This document shows positions 37,750 through 46,761 of a stretch of DNA of 64,000 nucleotides, one piece after another. The notes beneath the pieces were generated by a model. That model did no database searches and was not told where the DNA came from. It saw nothing but the letters and a program-made list of their open reading frames with translations. This stretch comes from CAXMST01 sp038206985 (GTDB taxonomy: Bacteria; Actinomycetota; Thermoleophilia; Solirubrobacterales; 70-9): assembly GCA_038206985.1 (NCBI GenBank), contig JBBRAH010000014.1:1-64000 (forward strand). The letters are read 5' to 3'. Made by a program: the position numbers and the translations under genes. Position 1 is the stretch's first letter; each line of letters opens with the position of its first letter.

Positions 37750-38673
37750 CTAGGCTGCGGCGGCGCTGTCGCCGTCTTCGTTGAGGTTGTCCTTGAGCTG
37801 ATCGAGAATGATCCCCTCGCGCAGCCCGCCCTTGCCGATCTGCAGGGGCTGGCCCAGCATCTGCGAGATCTGTTCGAGGATGAGGACGCCGGAGGCGAGA
37901 ATCTCGACCCGGCGCGGATCGAGCTCGAAGCGCTTGGCCACCTCCGCCGCCGGATCCCCTGTCAGCACGCGCACGCCGCGCTCGAGAGTCTCGTACTCGA
38001 GCACCGCACCGACCAGCCGCCGGAGCGAGGTCGCGCTACCCCCTACGGCGACCGCCTGGTCGGGCTGGCGAATCTCGACGCCCTCGAAGAAGTCCGAGAT
38101 CCGGTCGCGGAGGGCGCGGATCTCCGCGGGGCCCGGAGGGTCGGAGCACAGCAGCTCCTCGGCCAGCATCCCCGAGCCGATCTTGAACGAGTGCACGTCG
38201 CGTACGCCCTCGCTGACGCTGCCGAGGATCACCTCGGAGGAGCCACCGCCGACATCGACGACCGCGATCTCGCCCTCGACCGGATGGCCGAGCGTTTTGG
38301 TCGCGCCGAGAAAGGCGAGGCGGCCCTCCTCGTGATCGCTGAGGATCTCCACGGGTAGGCCGGCCACGCGGGCAATCTCCTCGGCAGCCTTCTTGCCGTT
38401 CTTGGACTCGCGGATCGCGGCGGTGGCGACGATCCGGATCGCCTCGGCACCGAGCTCGTCGGCGAGCCTGACCTGGGTGGCGACCACGTCGGCCACCTCG
38501 GAGATCTTCTCGTCCGAGATCTTGTTGCCGCCCTGGAGATCCTTGCCGATCTGAGTGTAGGCGCGCTGCTCCATGACTTTGCGCAGCTGACCTTCATCCG
38601 GCTCGGCAACCAGAACGCGGGTCGTGTTCGATCCAATGTCGATTGCAGCGCAGAGCATGTAGCCGGGGGTCAT
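37750..38673 (-). CDS. Ppx/GppA exopolyphosphatase family protein
   Basis: A 307-residue ASKHA-fold phosphatase with AAIDIGSNTTRVLVAE (phosphate 1), VATAAIRESKNG and VVDVGGGSSEVILG (phosphate 2), and GVLILEQI near the end. It is of the short bacterial type, without the C-terminal HD domain. It removes terminal phosphate from polyphosphate or the 5'-gamma phosphate of pppGpp. The far upstream extension is Arg-rich and unlikely to be coding; ATG at 38673 or the one at 38658 is the probable start. It is followed by the two half-CHAD genes, forming a polyphosphate operon. Confidence 0.9.
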   Translation of the reverse strand: MTPGYMLCAAIDIGSNTTRVLVAEPDEGQLRKVMEQRAYTQIGKDLQGGNKISDEKISEVADVVATQVRLADELGAEAIRIVATAAIRESKNGKKAAEEIARVAGLPVEILSDHEEGRLAFLGATKTLGHPVEGEIAVVDVGGGSSEVILGSVSEGVRDVHSFKIGSGMLAEELLCSDPPGPAEIRALRDRISDFFEGVEIRQPDQAVAVGGSATSLRRLVGAVLEYETLERGVRVLTGDPAAEVAKRFELDPRRVEILASGVLILEQISQMLGQPLQIGKGGLREGIILDQLKDNLNEDGDSAAAA

Positions 38674-38886
38674 CTTGTCAGAACGGGGGCCGGCTGCCCG
38701 GCGCTGAATACGGCGTGCGGCGAGTTCGGACGACCTGGGTGCGGCAATCGCCGCCACGTCAGGCTTCGCTCCCTGTTCTGTGCTCGCACACGCGAGCAAG
38801 TTTCTCCGATCTCGCGGCGGAAACTGTTGCGGCGGAGTGAAGGGGTGCGCCGATTCGTGCTGATTTGCAGGCAACTTGGAGGGCTC

Positions 38887-38903
38887 CTTCACCGGCATTT
38901 CAC
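38887..38903 (+). promoter_or_regulatory. weak PHO-box-like repeat upstream of the epimerase gene
   Basis: CTTCAC at 38887-38892 and TTTCAC at 38898-38903 have the same 11-nt period as the stronger sites at 33.6, 46.8 and 47.7 kb. It ends 33 bp before the sugar isomerase/epimerase start and 214 bp from ppx on the other strand. It is a weak candidate because one half-site deviates. Confidence 0.35.
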
Positions 38904-38936
38904 CTATGCCGGGCAGCCGTCCGCCACAGTGGTCGC

Positions 38937-39821
38937 ATGAGCAGCGATCTCGACGGGCGCCTCGGGCTCAACATCCCCTACGAATGGTGGCCCGCGTCGC
39001 CGCTGCTGAAGGAGATCGAGGCGAGTGGCTTCCGCTGGGTGCAGCTCCCGAGCCCGCCCCACTCGGTCCTCGCCGACTCGCGCAACTGCATTGCGCACGC
39101 GAAGGCCGCGGGCCGCTCGATCGGTACGACCGGCCTGCGCTCCGTTCTGCACGCGCCCACCGACCTGCTCGCCGGCACGCCGTCCTCTGATCGGGTCTTT
39201 GCGGGAGTGCTCTCCTACGCGGCGGAGTGCGGCTCCGAGCAGGTCGTCTACCACGCCATGGCCCTCGTCGATGAACCGTGTGCCGACAACGAGGCCCGGC
39301 TCGAGGCCGAGGTCCGCAGCCTGGAACGACTGCTGCCGATGGCCGAAGGTCTGGGGATCACGATCATGGTCGAGAACCTGGCCCCGGTGTTCCCGGGGCC
39401 GCAAACCATCTCGGCCATTCCGATGACGCTGCGCCGTCTCGTCCGGCACCTCAACTCCCCCGCTCTGCGTATCTGCCTCGACGTCGGTCACGCGAACGTG
39501 ATCGCCGGCCTGCGGCGAACGGCGCTCGCCAGTCTCGTCGAGCCAGTGCTCGATCTCGTCGGCCTCTTCCACCTGCACGACAACCTCGGTGGCCGCTGGC
39601 GAAGCGAGGATGACCGACCCGGGCTCGACCCCCTGCGCCTGGACCTCCATCTACCCCCCGGCCGGGGAACGCTCGCCTGGCACGAGATCGTCGCGGGGCT
39701 GAGTGACCACGAAGCCCCGCTGCTGCTCGAGATCCATCCTCACCACCGGCCGGCACCGGGAGAGCTGTACGAGGCCGCTCTCCGGGTCCTGGAGGGTGAG
39801 CGCCGCGTGGCGCTCGCCTGA
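38937..39821 (+). CDS. sugar phosphate isomerase/epimerase-like TIM-barrel protein
   Basis: A 294-residue protein of the xylose isomerase-like / AP endonuclease 2 superfamily. Visible features are LGLNIPYEWWPA at the start, VVYHAMALVD, MVENLAPVFPG (metal-binding Glu), LRICLDVGHANV (Asp/His ligands), FHLHDNLGG and LLLEIHPHH near the end. These match the divalent-metal site of sugar-phosphate isomerases and epimerases. The substrate is unknown. The ATG at 38937 begins directly before the barrel. It converges with the phosphoesterase gene, with 2 bp between stops. Confidence 0.82.
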   Translation: MSSDLDGRLGLNIPYEWWPASPLLKEIEASGFRWVQLPSPPHSVLADSRNCIAHAKAAGRSIGTTGLRSVLHAPTDLLAGTPSSDRVFAGVLSYAAECGSEQVVYHAMALVDEPCADNEARLEAEVRSLERLLPMAEGLGITIMVENLAPVFPGPQTISAIPMTLRRLVRHLNSPALRICLDVGHANVIAGLRRTALASLVEPVLDLVGLFHLHDNLGGRWRSEDDRPGLDPLRLDLHLPPGRGTLAWHEIVAGLSDHEAPLLLEIHPHHRPAPGELYEAALRVLEGERRVALA

Positions 39822-39823
39822 GC

Positions 39824-41413
39824 TCAGCCGCCGGCGCCCGAGGCCTCGAACCCGCGCCGCACCGAGTCGGGGTTACGGAACAGATCCTCGAAGCGAACCT
39901 TGGGCACCTCGTAGCCCAGCCGGTCCAGCAGCCCCGACGTCTCGAGCTTGGCGAGATGGTGCGGCTCGGGCCGTTTTGTCTGGCCACCGGAGCCGCCCAG
40001 CGAGCAGGGGGTCGCGACGATCGCGGACGGGTCCGGCAGATCGGGTGGATCGAAGTCGGGGTTGGCGAAGTCGAAGCTGCGGCCGATATCGGAGGCATAG
40101 CGATGCCGAGCGTTGAGATAGCCCATGCCGAACCGGTAGGAGATCAGCTTGAGCACCGACTCGTGGGTGACGGTCATGTGGCTGACCTTGCCGCCCCGGG
40201 TGAACGGTGAAATCGCCACCCCGGGGATCCGGAAGCCGCAGAAGCTCCAGTCGTTGGCCAGGTCCTTGCGGTTGGCCCTGTCGTCCGCCACGTGAGGCGG
40301 GCGCACGTGGTCGAAGAAGCCGCCCCACTCGTCGTAGTTGACGAACATCGCGCCGCGCGCGTACTGCGGGCTCTGCACGAAGGCGCCGGCCACGTCGGAC
40401 ATGAAGGCCTGGCCGAGCCGCACATCGCCGTGCGGATGCTCGTCGGCGGAGATCCCGTCACCACCACCGCCGTCGCGGAAGGGCGGATCCACGAAGCAGA
40501 TCTGGGGCAGGTTGCCGGCCGCCGCATCGATGTAGAACTGGTTGATCGGCCGCACCCAGGAGAGCCCGCGGGCCCCGTAAAGAGCAGGGACCGGGAGGTC
40601 GGAGACGTAGTAGGCGCTGCTGATCCCGCGCTTGGCGGCCCGGTCGAAGATCGTCTCCCACTGAAAGCCGATCGGCTGATCGGTCTGCGGGGGCAGCTCG
40701 TTGCTCTTCTGACCACCGTTCTGAGCGGCGATCTGAAAGTGCCTGTTCGGGTAGGTGGAGGCCATAATCGAGCAGAACCAGCGGTCGTAAAGCTGGTAGC
40801 TGTCGGCGGCATGCGGGATGAAGGGGATGTCCTCCTTGAGGTAGTAGCCCGCGGCGAACTCGTCGGAGCCGGTGCCGTCCTCGGTGCCATAGACGAAGCC
40901 GTCCATGCGACCGTCGCCGTACTGGAAGCGGCCTCCGTCCCAGCCGTGGTTGGGGTCGCGGAAGTCGCAGCCCTGGAAGTCCGGGGTCAGACGGTACGTC
41001 TTGACCTTGCCACCCTCGGGCGAGGGGTACTTCAGACCGGAGTTCCTGGCGTCGGCATCGGGGTGCCAGCCGAAGTAGTGGTCGAAGGAGCGGTTCTCCA
41101 TCATCAGCACCACGAAGGTGTCGATCGGCATGTTGCGGGGCTTCGGGTAAGGCCTGCGAAGCTGAGTCCTGGCCGCCTCGGAGACCAGCGTGTCGAGTGG
41201 CAACACCGATGCCATGCCGGCGGCCCCGGCGAGGGCGGCAGTGCGCCCGAGGAACTCGCGGCGACGGTAGAAGGCCGAGGGATCAGCTGCCTCGAGTTCC
41301 TCGGCTGCTTCGGGATCAGCGAGCTCGCCCTGCCAGTCGCTGCGGTCGCGATTGAGGCGGCGGAAGGTCTGCCGGCGGGCATCCTCGGCAGGGTCACGGT
41401 CTCCGGCAGCCAT
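39824..41413 (-). CDS. secreted phosphoesterase (phospholipase C / acid phosphatase, PF04185 type)
   Basis: A 529-residue protein with a twin-arginine-like export signal placed unusually far in (YRRREFLGRTAALAGAAGM, residues 49-67), after a charged 48-residue leader. The catalytic domain has DTFVVLMMENRSFDHYFG, DGISADEHPHGDVRLG and VFVNYDEWGGFFDHV-like FVNYDEWGGFFDHVRPP, the signatures of the bacterial phospholipase C/acid phosphatase family. It could release phosphate from phospholipids or phosphomonoesters outside the cell. Its start overlaps the stop of the RTX gene (TGATG), and it follows the pst-phoU cluster in the same direction, consistent with phosphate scavenging. Confidence 0.9.
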   Translation of the reverse strand: MAAGDRDPAEDARRQTFRRLNRDRSDWQGELADPEAAEELEAADPSAFYRRREFLGRTAALAGAAGMASVLPLDTLVSEAARTQLRRPYPKPRNMPIDTFVVLMMENRSFDHYFGWHPDADARNSGLKYPSPEGGKVKTYRLTPDFQGCDFRDPNHGWDGGRFQYGDGRMDGFVYGTEDGTGSDEFAAGYYLKEDIPFIPHAADSYQLYDRWFCSIMASTYPNRHFQIAAQNGGQKSNELPPQTDQPIGFQWETIFDRAAKRGISSAYYVSDLPVPALYGARGLSWVRPINQFYIDAAAGNLPQICFVDPPFRDGGGGDGISADEHPHGDVRLGQAFMSDVAGAFVQSPQYARGAMFVNYDEWGGFFDHVRPPHVADDRANRKDLANDWSFCGFRIPGVAISPFTRGGKVSHMTVTHESVLKLISYRFGMGYLNARHRYASDIGRSFDFANPDFDPPDLPDPSAIVATPCSLGGSGGQTKRPEPHHLAKLETSGLLDRLGYEVPKVRFEDLFRNPDSVRRGFEASGAGG

Positions 41414-41967
41414 CAGCCGCCCTCCTCCGGGGGCTTGGGATCGCCGATCTCCTTCTTGCCGGCGATTACCTTCTCGCAGTTGTAGACGCCGTCCTCGACC
41501 TTGTCGACGAAGGCCTTGTCGAAGCCGCCCGCACAGTCGATCTCATCGGCCTCGCCGTCGCGAGCGCGGATCACGTCGTCGCCGGGGCTGCCCTGCAGGA
41601 CGCCGTTGCGCACTCCGAAGCCGTCGCGGCCTTTGCCACCGAACAGCTTGTCGGTGCCCGCCCCACCCTTGAGCCGATCATTGCCCTTGCCGCCCTTGAG
41701 CTTGTCGCGCTCGGCGCCACCGATGACGAGATCGGACCCGCCGCCGCCGCGCACGCGGTCCCGGCCGCCACGGCCCAGCAGGCGGTCGGCTCCACCCTTG
41801 CCGGCGATCCGGTCGCCCGAGGAGGTTCCCTTGATCGTCTCGGCCTTGTCGGTGCCGGTGAGCGAGTCTGCAACTCCGTAGGAGATCACTCCAAGTGCGA
41901 GGGCGAAACCGACGACCACAGACAGAAGCATTCGCCCGCCGCTCAGCTTTTTCAGATACCTCGTCAT
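41413..41967 (-). CDS. RTX (hemolysin-type) calcium-binding repeat protein
   Basis: A 184-residue exported or membrane-anchored protein. There is one N-terminal hydrophobic segment (about residues 12-33), then about nine RTX-like nonapeptides (GKGGADRLLG, GRGGRDRVRG, GGGGSDLVIG, GGKGNDRLKG). The cysteine-containing C-terminus (EIDCAGGF, VYNCEKV) resembles the end of other actinobacterial RTX proteins. It presumably folds on Ca2+ outside the cell. It shares a 1-nt stop/start overlap with the secreted phosphoesterase gene and could act as its surface or folding partner. Start chosen at MTRYLKKL. Confidence 0.85.
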   Translation of the reverse strand: MTRYLKKLSGGRMLLSVVVGFALALGVISYGVADSLTGTDKAETIKGTSSGDRIAGKGGADRLLGRGGRDRVRGGGGSDLVIGGAERDKLKGGKGNDRLKGGAGTDKLFGGKGRDGFGVRNGVLQGSPGDDVIRARDGEADEIDCAGGFDKAFVDKVEDGVYNCEKVIAGKKEIGDPKPPEEGG

Positions 41968-42021
41968 CGCCCTCGACCCTCGCCTCATGTCCGGGCTCCA
42001 CCGTAGCGCAGCCGCGAGGTG

Positions 42022-42726
42022 CTAACCCCCGCTTGGCGCCGCCGGCTCCGCGTGTGAAGCATCCTCGAACTCGCGAAACAGCCCGGTGACGACGAAGGCA
42101 GTCTGCTCGCCGACATCGACGGCGTTATCTCCGATCCGCTCGATCGCCCGCGCCACGAGCAGCATCGTGGTGGCCCACTCCCGCACATCGGGATCGTCAC
42201 CGATCTCGATCGCACGGTGGAAGACCGCCTTGTTGAGGCTGTCGATCACATCATCCTGGCGGACCAGGTCCTCGGCCAACGGCACGTCGCGGCTGGCGAA
42301 GGCGCGCTTGGCTTGACTGATCTGCGAGCGGGCCTGGCGCCCCATCGTGAGGATGTCGCGAACGGTCTGCTCGTCCTTGGGCGGGTTGTGACCGCTGATC
42401 GGGATGACTTTGGCGATGTTCACGCACTGATCGCCCATCCGTTCGACGCACTTCATCAGGTGCAGAAGCGCAGAGATCAGCCGTAGATCCGTAGCCACGG
42501 GGGCCTGGGTTGCAAGCAGGGTGAGGATGGACTGGTGTATTTCGAGGTACCGGCCGTCGATCCGGTCATCATCGAGCACGACCTGCTCGGCCAGCTCCAT
42601 GTCCGAGTGCTCAGTCGCCTCGAGCGCCCGGTTGAGGGACTCGGTGACGAGATCCAGTCCACCGAGAGCCCGGAGCTCGAGCTGCGCGAGCTCCTCTTGA
42701 TAGTGAACTCGGGCGCCTGCGGGCAC
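42022..42726 (-). CDS. phoU: phosphate signalling protein PhoU
   Basis: A 234-residue protein of two tandem PhoU helical repeats, each with a metal-binding-like motif (CVERMGDQCVNIAKV and AIERIGDNAVDVGEQ). It links Pst transport activity to the phosphate two-component system. A GTG start at 42726 gives the usual length and lies 4 nt after the pstB stop; the open frame upstream overlaps pstB and is not coding. It ends the pstSCAB-phoU operon, 54 bp before the RTX gene, which may continue the transcript. Confidence 0.95.
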   Translation of the reverse strand: MPAGARVHYQEELAQLELRALGGLDLVTESLNRALEATEHSDMELAEQVVLDDDRIDGRYLEIHQSILTLLATQAPVATDLRLISALLHLMKCVERMGDQCVNIAKVIPISGHNPPKDEQTVRDILTMGRQARSQISQAKRAFASRDVPLAEDLVRQDDVIDSLNKAVFHRAIEIGDDPDVREWATTMLLVARAIERIGDNAVDVGEQTAFVVTGLFREFEDASHAEPAAPSGG

Positions 42727-42730
42727 GCGC

Positions 42731-43669
42731 CTACCCAACCTTTCCGGACACGTAGTCTTCGGTCCGCTGGTCGGCGGGGTTGGTGAAGATCTTCTCGGTG
42801 ACGTCGTACTCGATGACCCGCCCGGTGCGGTGCTTCTCGCTGTCATCGAGCTCGACGATCAGGAACGCCGTCGCGTCCGACACACGTGCTGCCTGCTGCA
42901 TGTTGTGCGTGACGATCACGATCGAGTAGTTTTCGCGAAGCTCAAGCATCAGATCCTCGACCTTGCCGGTCGAGATCGGGTCAAGAGCGGAGCACGGCTC
43001 ATCCATCAGGATCACGTCGGGCTCGGTTGCCATCGTCCGGGCAATGCAGAGTCGCTGCTGTTGGCCGCCAGACATCCCTAGAGCGTTCTCATCGAGGCGG
43101 TCCTTCACCTCATCCCACAGCGCCGCTCCCCGCAACGCCCGCTCCACGATCTCGTCCATATCGCCCTTCATCTTCAGGACCTTGGGCCCGAACGCGACGT
43201 TCTCGTAGATTGACTTGGGGAACGGGTTGGGCTTCTGGAAGACCATTCCAATCAGCTGGCGAACGCGCACCGGGTCTACCGCCTCGTCGTAGAGGTTCTC
43301 GCCGTGGTAGAGGATCTCGCCCTCGACGCTGGCGCTGGAGACGAGATCGTTCATACGGTTCAGCGTGCGTAGCAATGTGCTCTTGCCGCAACCTGACGGG
43401 CCGATCAGGGCTGTAATCGAGTTCTCGTGAATACCCAGCGAGATCTCACGAACGGCGGGTACATCGGCATAGGAAACCCACACGTCGTTGAGCTCAAAGA
43501 CCTTGTCGCGCATCCAGATGTCCGGGTTGGCGCCGAAGTCCTGCCTCTGACGGGCGGCACCACCGACCTTGAACTCGACGCTACTCCCCGCCTCTCGGGC
43601 TTCATCTACCGCGTCAGGGCCGACCGTCGGTTGCTTGTCTGGGTCTCTCTCGGTCATCTGTTCTCTCAT
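42731..43669 (-). CDS. pstB: phosphate ABC transporter ATP-binding protein
   Basis: A 312-residue ABC ATPase. Walker A is GPSGCGKSTLLRTLNRMND, with the PstB hallmark LNRMND, followed by VFQKPNPFPKSIYENV, LSGGQQQRLCIARTMA-like MSGGQQQRLCIARTMA, and LMDEPCSALDPISTGKVE. The N-terminus carries about 50 extra hydrophilic residues compared with typical PstB. It lies between pstA (1-nt gap) and phoU in the operon. Confidence 0.97.
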   Translation of the reverse strand: MREQMTERDPDKQPTVGPDAVDEAREAGSSVEFKVGGAARQRQDFGANPDIWMRDKVFELNDVWVSYADVPAVREISLGIHENSITALIGPSGCGKSTLLRTLNRMNDLVSSASVEGEILYHGENLYDEAVDPVRVRQLIGMVFQKPNPFPKSIYENVAFGPKVLKMKGDMDEIVERALRGAALWDEVKDRLDENALGMSGGQQQRLCIARTMATEPDVILMDEPCSALDPISTGKVEDLMLELRENYSIVIVTHNMQQAARVSDATAFLIVELDDSEKHRTGRVIEYDVTEKIFTNPADQRTEDYVSGKVG

Positions 43670-43670
43670 T

Positions 43671-44624
43671 CTAGTTCTGCTCCAGTCGCTTGCGGTACCG
43701 GTTGCGGATGTAGATCGCGATTGAGTTCATCGCGAGTAGCAGCACGAGCAAGACGATGATTCCGGCAGCAGCGAGGGTACGGAACTCGTCCTGGGGTCGC
43801 GACAGGTAGTTGAAGATCGTCAATGGCAGGGCGGTGAAGTCACTGGAAAAGCCGAACAACGCTCCCGGCTCGAAGTCCGGATTGAAGGTGATGAACGTGA
43901 CGCCGCCGACGAGCAGCAGCGGGGCGGTCTCGCCGATCGCCCGCGAGAGGGCCAAGATCATTCCCGTTGCGATTCCGGGCACCGAGGCCGGGAGTACCTG
44001 GGTGCGGATCGTCTGCCACTGCGTTGCGCCCAAGCCAAGCGCCGCCTCGCGGATCGAATCGGGCACCGCCCGAATCGCCTCACGAGAGGCCAGGATGACG
44101 GTTGGCAGCACGAGAAGGGAGAGGGTCAGAGACCCGGCGAGTACTACGCCTCCCAGACTGAGCGGACCTCGGACAAAGAAAGCGAGGCCGAGGATGCCGT
44201 ACACGATCGAGGGTACCGCCGCGAGGTTCTGGACATTCACCTCGATCAGCCGGTTCCACCAGCGCTCACCATCGGCGTACTCCTCGAGGTAGATGGCGGT
44301 GGCCACGGCCAGCGGCAGGGTGATCACGGCGACGCCGACCATCAGGTACGCCGATCCAACGATCGCCGATTGCAGCCCCGCGCCCTCCGGGAGCGCCGAG
44401 GGAAACTCGGTGAGGATGCCAAGCTCCAGCCGCGGCAGGCCATCGATGAACGCCTTGACGATCAGCGTGACGAGCATCACGATGCCGATTCCGACGCTGA
44501 ACAGGAGGAACGCCTTGAAGGCGATTGCCTTCGCCCTGTCTACACCCACCGTGCCACGCTGGACAGCCAGACTGGCACTCTCGACGATCGCCTTCTGGCG
44601 CGGGTCTCTCGGCTCGTCGCTCAT
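43671..44624 (-). CDS. pstA: phosphate ABC transporter permease PstA
   Basis: A 317-residue permease with six predicted helices, the EAA loop SIREAALGLGATQWQTIRTQVLP and AIGETAPLLLVGG, which is typical of PstA. Its ATG at 44624 overlaps the pstC stop codon (TGATG). A GTG three bases upstream is an alternative start. Confidence 0.95.
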   Translation of the reverse strand: MSDEPRDPRQKAIVESASLAVQRGTVGVDRAKAIAFKAFLLFSVGIGIVMLVTLIVKAFIDGLPRLELGILTEFPSALPEGAGLQSAIVGSAYLMVGVAVITLPLAVATAIYLEEYADGERWWNRLIEVNVQNLAAVPSIVYGILGLAFFVRGPLSLGGVVLAGSLTLSLLVLPTVILASREAIRAVPDSIREAALGLGATQWQTIRTQVLPASVPGIATGMILALSRAIGETAPLLLVGGVTFITFNPDFEPGALFGFSSDFTALPLTIFNYLSRPQDEFRTLAAAGIIVLLVLLLAMNSIAIYIRNRYRKRLEQN

Positions 44625-45595
44625 CACTCGTACTGCTGCCTGTATTTGCGAACGAGCCGGATACTGATCATGTTGATAATGAATGTCATCACGAAGAGAA
44701 GTGAGCCAACGGCGAAGATCGTCTTGTAGGTGATCGAGCCGGTGCTGATGTCCCCGCTACCGGTGGCGGCGATGAATGCGGTCATTGCCTGCTGCGGTTC
44801 GAGCGGATTGAAAGCCGTGCTTATGTCCGAGATCAGGCCGGCCACGAGCAAGACGACGATCGTCTCTCCTATTGCCCTCGACATACCCAGCACGAAGCCG
44901 GCGACGATGCCCGACAGTGCCGCCGGCACGACGACACGCGTCGACACCTGGAGCTTGTTTGCACCGAGTCCGTATGCGGCCTCTCGCAAGCCGCGAGGCA
45001 CGGCCGACATCGCATCCTCGGAGATCGAGCCCACTGTGGGGATGATCATGATCCCGAGGATGATTCCCGCCGCGAGCACGTTGGCGACAGGGTTCGGCTC
45101 GCCCGGGAGGAACGGAATGGCGCTCCAGGCGTCATTCAGGAGCGGCAGGATGAAGACGATGCCAAAGAAACCGTAGGCCACCGTCGGGATGCCCTCGAGG
45201 ACCTCGAGCATCGGCTTGATCACCCGCCGATGCCGAGGCGATGCGTACTCACTGAGCCAGATCGCCGCGCCGAGGCCAAGCGGAATCGCGAATAACATTG
45301 CCCAAAAGGTGATCGACAGGGTGCCAATCACGATTGGCAGGACGCCGAAGCTCGCCGGGGTGAAGGTCGGCGCCCATTCGGTGCCGAAGAAGAAATCCGA
45401 GGCCGGGACCTCGCTGAAGAACTCGATCGTTGGCTGCAGCAGTGAGAAGACGATCCCTACCGTTACGAGGATGGAGACCATCGCCGCAGCAAACAGCGAT
45501 GCCTCGATCAACTTCTCGCCGTAGCGAGGCCGCGCGACCCCCAGACGCCGGCTCCCGCCGGGCCCGAGGGTCGCGCTTGCCTTTGCTGCATCCAC
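44624..45595 (-). CDS. pstC: phosphate ABC transporter permease PstC
   Basis: A 323-residue permease with six helices, the EAA loop GLREAAYGLGANKLQVSTRVVVPAAL shortened here to its core, and SRAIGETIVVLLVAG, the PstC signature. It starts with GTG at 45595, preceded by GGAG. The start codon lies inside the 3' arm of a 9-bp inverted repeat shared with the pstS-pstC spacer, which may tune its translation relative to pstS. Confidence 0.95.
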   Translation of the reverse strand: MDAAKASATLGPGGSRRLGVARPRYGEKLIEASLFAAAMVSILVTVGIVFSLLQPTIEFFSEVPASDFFFGTEWAPTFTPASFGVLPIVIGTLSITFWAMLFAIPLGLGAAIWLSEYASPRHRRVIKPMLEVLEGIPTVAYGFFGIVFILPLLNDAWSAIPFLPGEPNPVANVLAAGIILGIMIIPTVGSISEDAMSAVPRGLREAAYGLGANKLQVSTRVVVPAALSGIVAGFVLGMSRAIGETIVVLLVAGLISDISTAFNPLEPQQAMTAFIAATGSGDISTGSITYKTIFAVGSLLFVMTFIINMISIRLVRKYRQQYE

Positions 45596-45640
45596 CGTAG
45601 TGCTCCGTCTATCTCTGGCTGCGTTGCTTACCTACGGTGG
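45592..45640 (-). promoter_or_regulatory. pstS-pstC intercistronic hairpin covering the pstC start codon
   Basis: CTACGGTGG at 45632-45640 and CCACCGTAG at 45592-45600 are perfect complements across a 31-nt loop. In the mRNA the 3' arm contains the GTG start of pstC and the ribosome-binding GGAG lies just before it in the loop. Such a stem could lower pstC translation and protect the pstS message. Confidence 0.6.
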
Positions 45641-45650
45641 CTCTTAGCCC

Positions 45651-46625
45651 TCAGCCGCCGGTGATGGTGCCGAGCTGTTCCTCGGCCTTGGTGACCTGTT
45701 CATCGGTGAGCGGCACGAAGAGAACCTGCTCCGCGATGGTTTGGGCATTCTCGACATAGAACTCGAGGAATGCCTGCACCTCGGGCCTCGCAGCCGCCTC
45801 AGCCGAGGGGTATACGAACAAGCCACGCCCAAGGGGCTGGTAGCTGCCGTCCTGGACCGTCTCGACCGTCGGAGCGACACAACCGTCGCCGCCGTCGACC
45901 TCCAGGGCCTTCAGCTGGTCGGAGTTCTCCTCGGCAAACGAAAGGCCGAAGTAGCCGATGCCACCGGGGTTCCCGGCGACGCCTCGAACGGTCTGGTTGT
46001 CGTCCTCGCCGACGTTGTTGTAGTCGGTGCGCTGCTGACCCTCTTCCCCGTTGATCGCCTCGGTGAAGTAGTCGAACGTGCCCGAGTCGGTGCCGGGACC
46101 AAACAGGTCGATGCTCTCGCTGAAGTCGACATCGAGACCATCGACATCAGACCAACTGCTGACCTTCGAGCCCTTGTCCCAGATCTGGTTGAGCTGATCC
46201 ACCGTCAGGCAGTCGACAGGATTCTCGGGGTTGACCACAACGGCCAGTCCATCGTTAGCGACGGTGAGCTGATCGGACTCGATGCCGTTCTCGGCACAGA
46301 TGTCTTCCTCGTCGGACTCGATCGGGCGTGAGGCATCGCTGATGTCCGTCTCTCCGACGCAGAACTTCTCGAAACCACCGCCGGTACCGGAGGTGCCAAC
46401 CGTGACGCGAACATCAGGGTTCTCCTCCTGGAACAGTTCGGCAGCAAGCTCAGACAGAGGCGCAACCGTGCTCGAGCCGTCGATGGCGATCTCGCCGCTC
46501 AGACCTGCGGCGGTGTCGCCGCCACTTGTCGCGTCACCGCTGCTGTCGTCATCGCCGCAAGCGGCGACCCCAATGGCGAGCATGGCACCCGCGAGAATAA
46601 GTGAAAACCACTTCCGTGAGTTCAC
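45651..46625 (-). CDS. pstS: phosphate-binding lipoprotein PstS
   Basis: A 324-residue periplasmic-type phosphate receptor anchored as a lipoprotein. The signal is NSRKWFSLILAGAMLAIG with lipobox VAAC. IDGSSTVAPLS, GTSGTGGGFEKFC and FGPGTDSGTFDYFTEA are the phosphate-contact loops of the family. The GTG start at 46625 has an AAGGAG ribosome-binding site; the upstream open frame is not credible. It heads the pstSCAB-phoU operon and has a PHO-box-like element 137 bp upstream. Confidence 0.96.
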   Translation of the reverse strand: MNSRKWFSLILAGAMLAIGVAACGDDDSSGDATSGGDTAAGLSGEIAIDGSSTVAPLSELAAELFQEENPDVRVTVGTSGTGGGFEKFCVGETDISDASRPIESDEEDICAENGIESDQLTVANDGLAVVVNPENPVDCLTVDQLNQIWDKGSKVSSWSDVDGLDVDFSESIDLFGPGTDSGTFDYFTEAINGEEGQQRTDYNNVGEDDNQTVRGVAGNPGGIGYFGLSFAEENSDQLKALEVDGGDGCVAPTVETVQDGSYQPLGRGLFVYPSAEAAARPEVQAFLEFYVENAQTIAEQVLFVPLTDEQVTKAEEQLGTITGG

Positions 46626-46761
46626 GTTGAATGACTCCTTGTTCGTTGGACGTTTCAACCGCCGGTGGTCACGCAGGCACGACCCGCGGATCCCCTCTAC
46701 GACGGCAGCGGCAGAATCGCAGCGTCTGCGGTGAAGCTTGTTACCCCGCTGTCGCCCCCTT

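Noticed and set aside
41567..41830. Tandem short repeats that could be mistaken for a CRISPR or minisatellite
   Set aside because: They encode RTX nonapeptides in frame with variable codons; there are no unique spacers between identical repeats.
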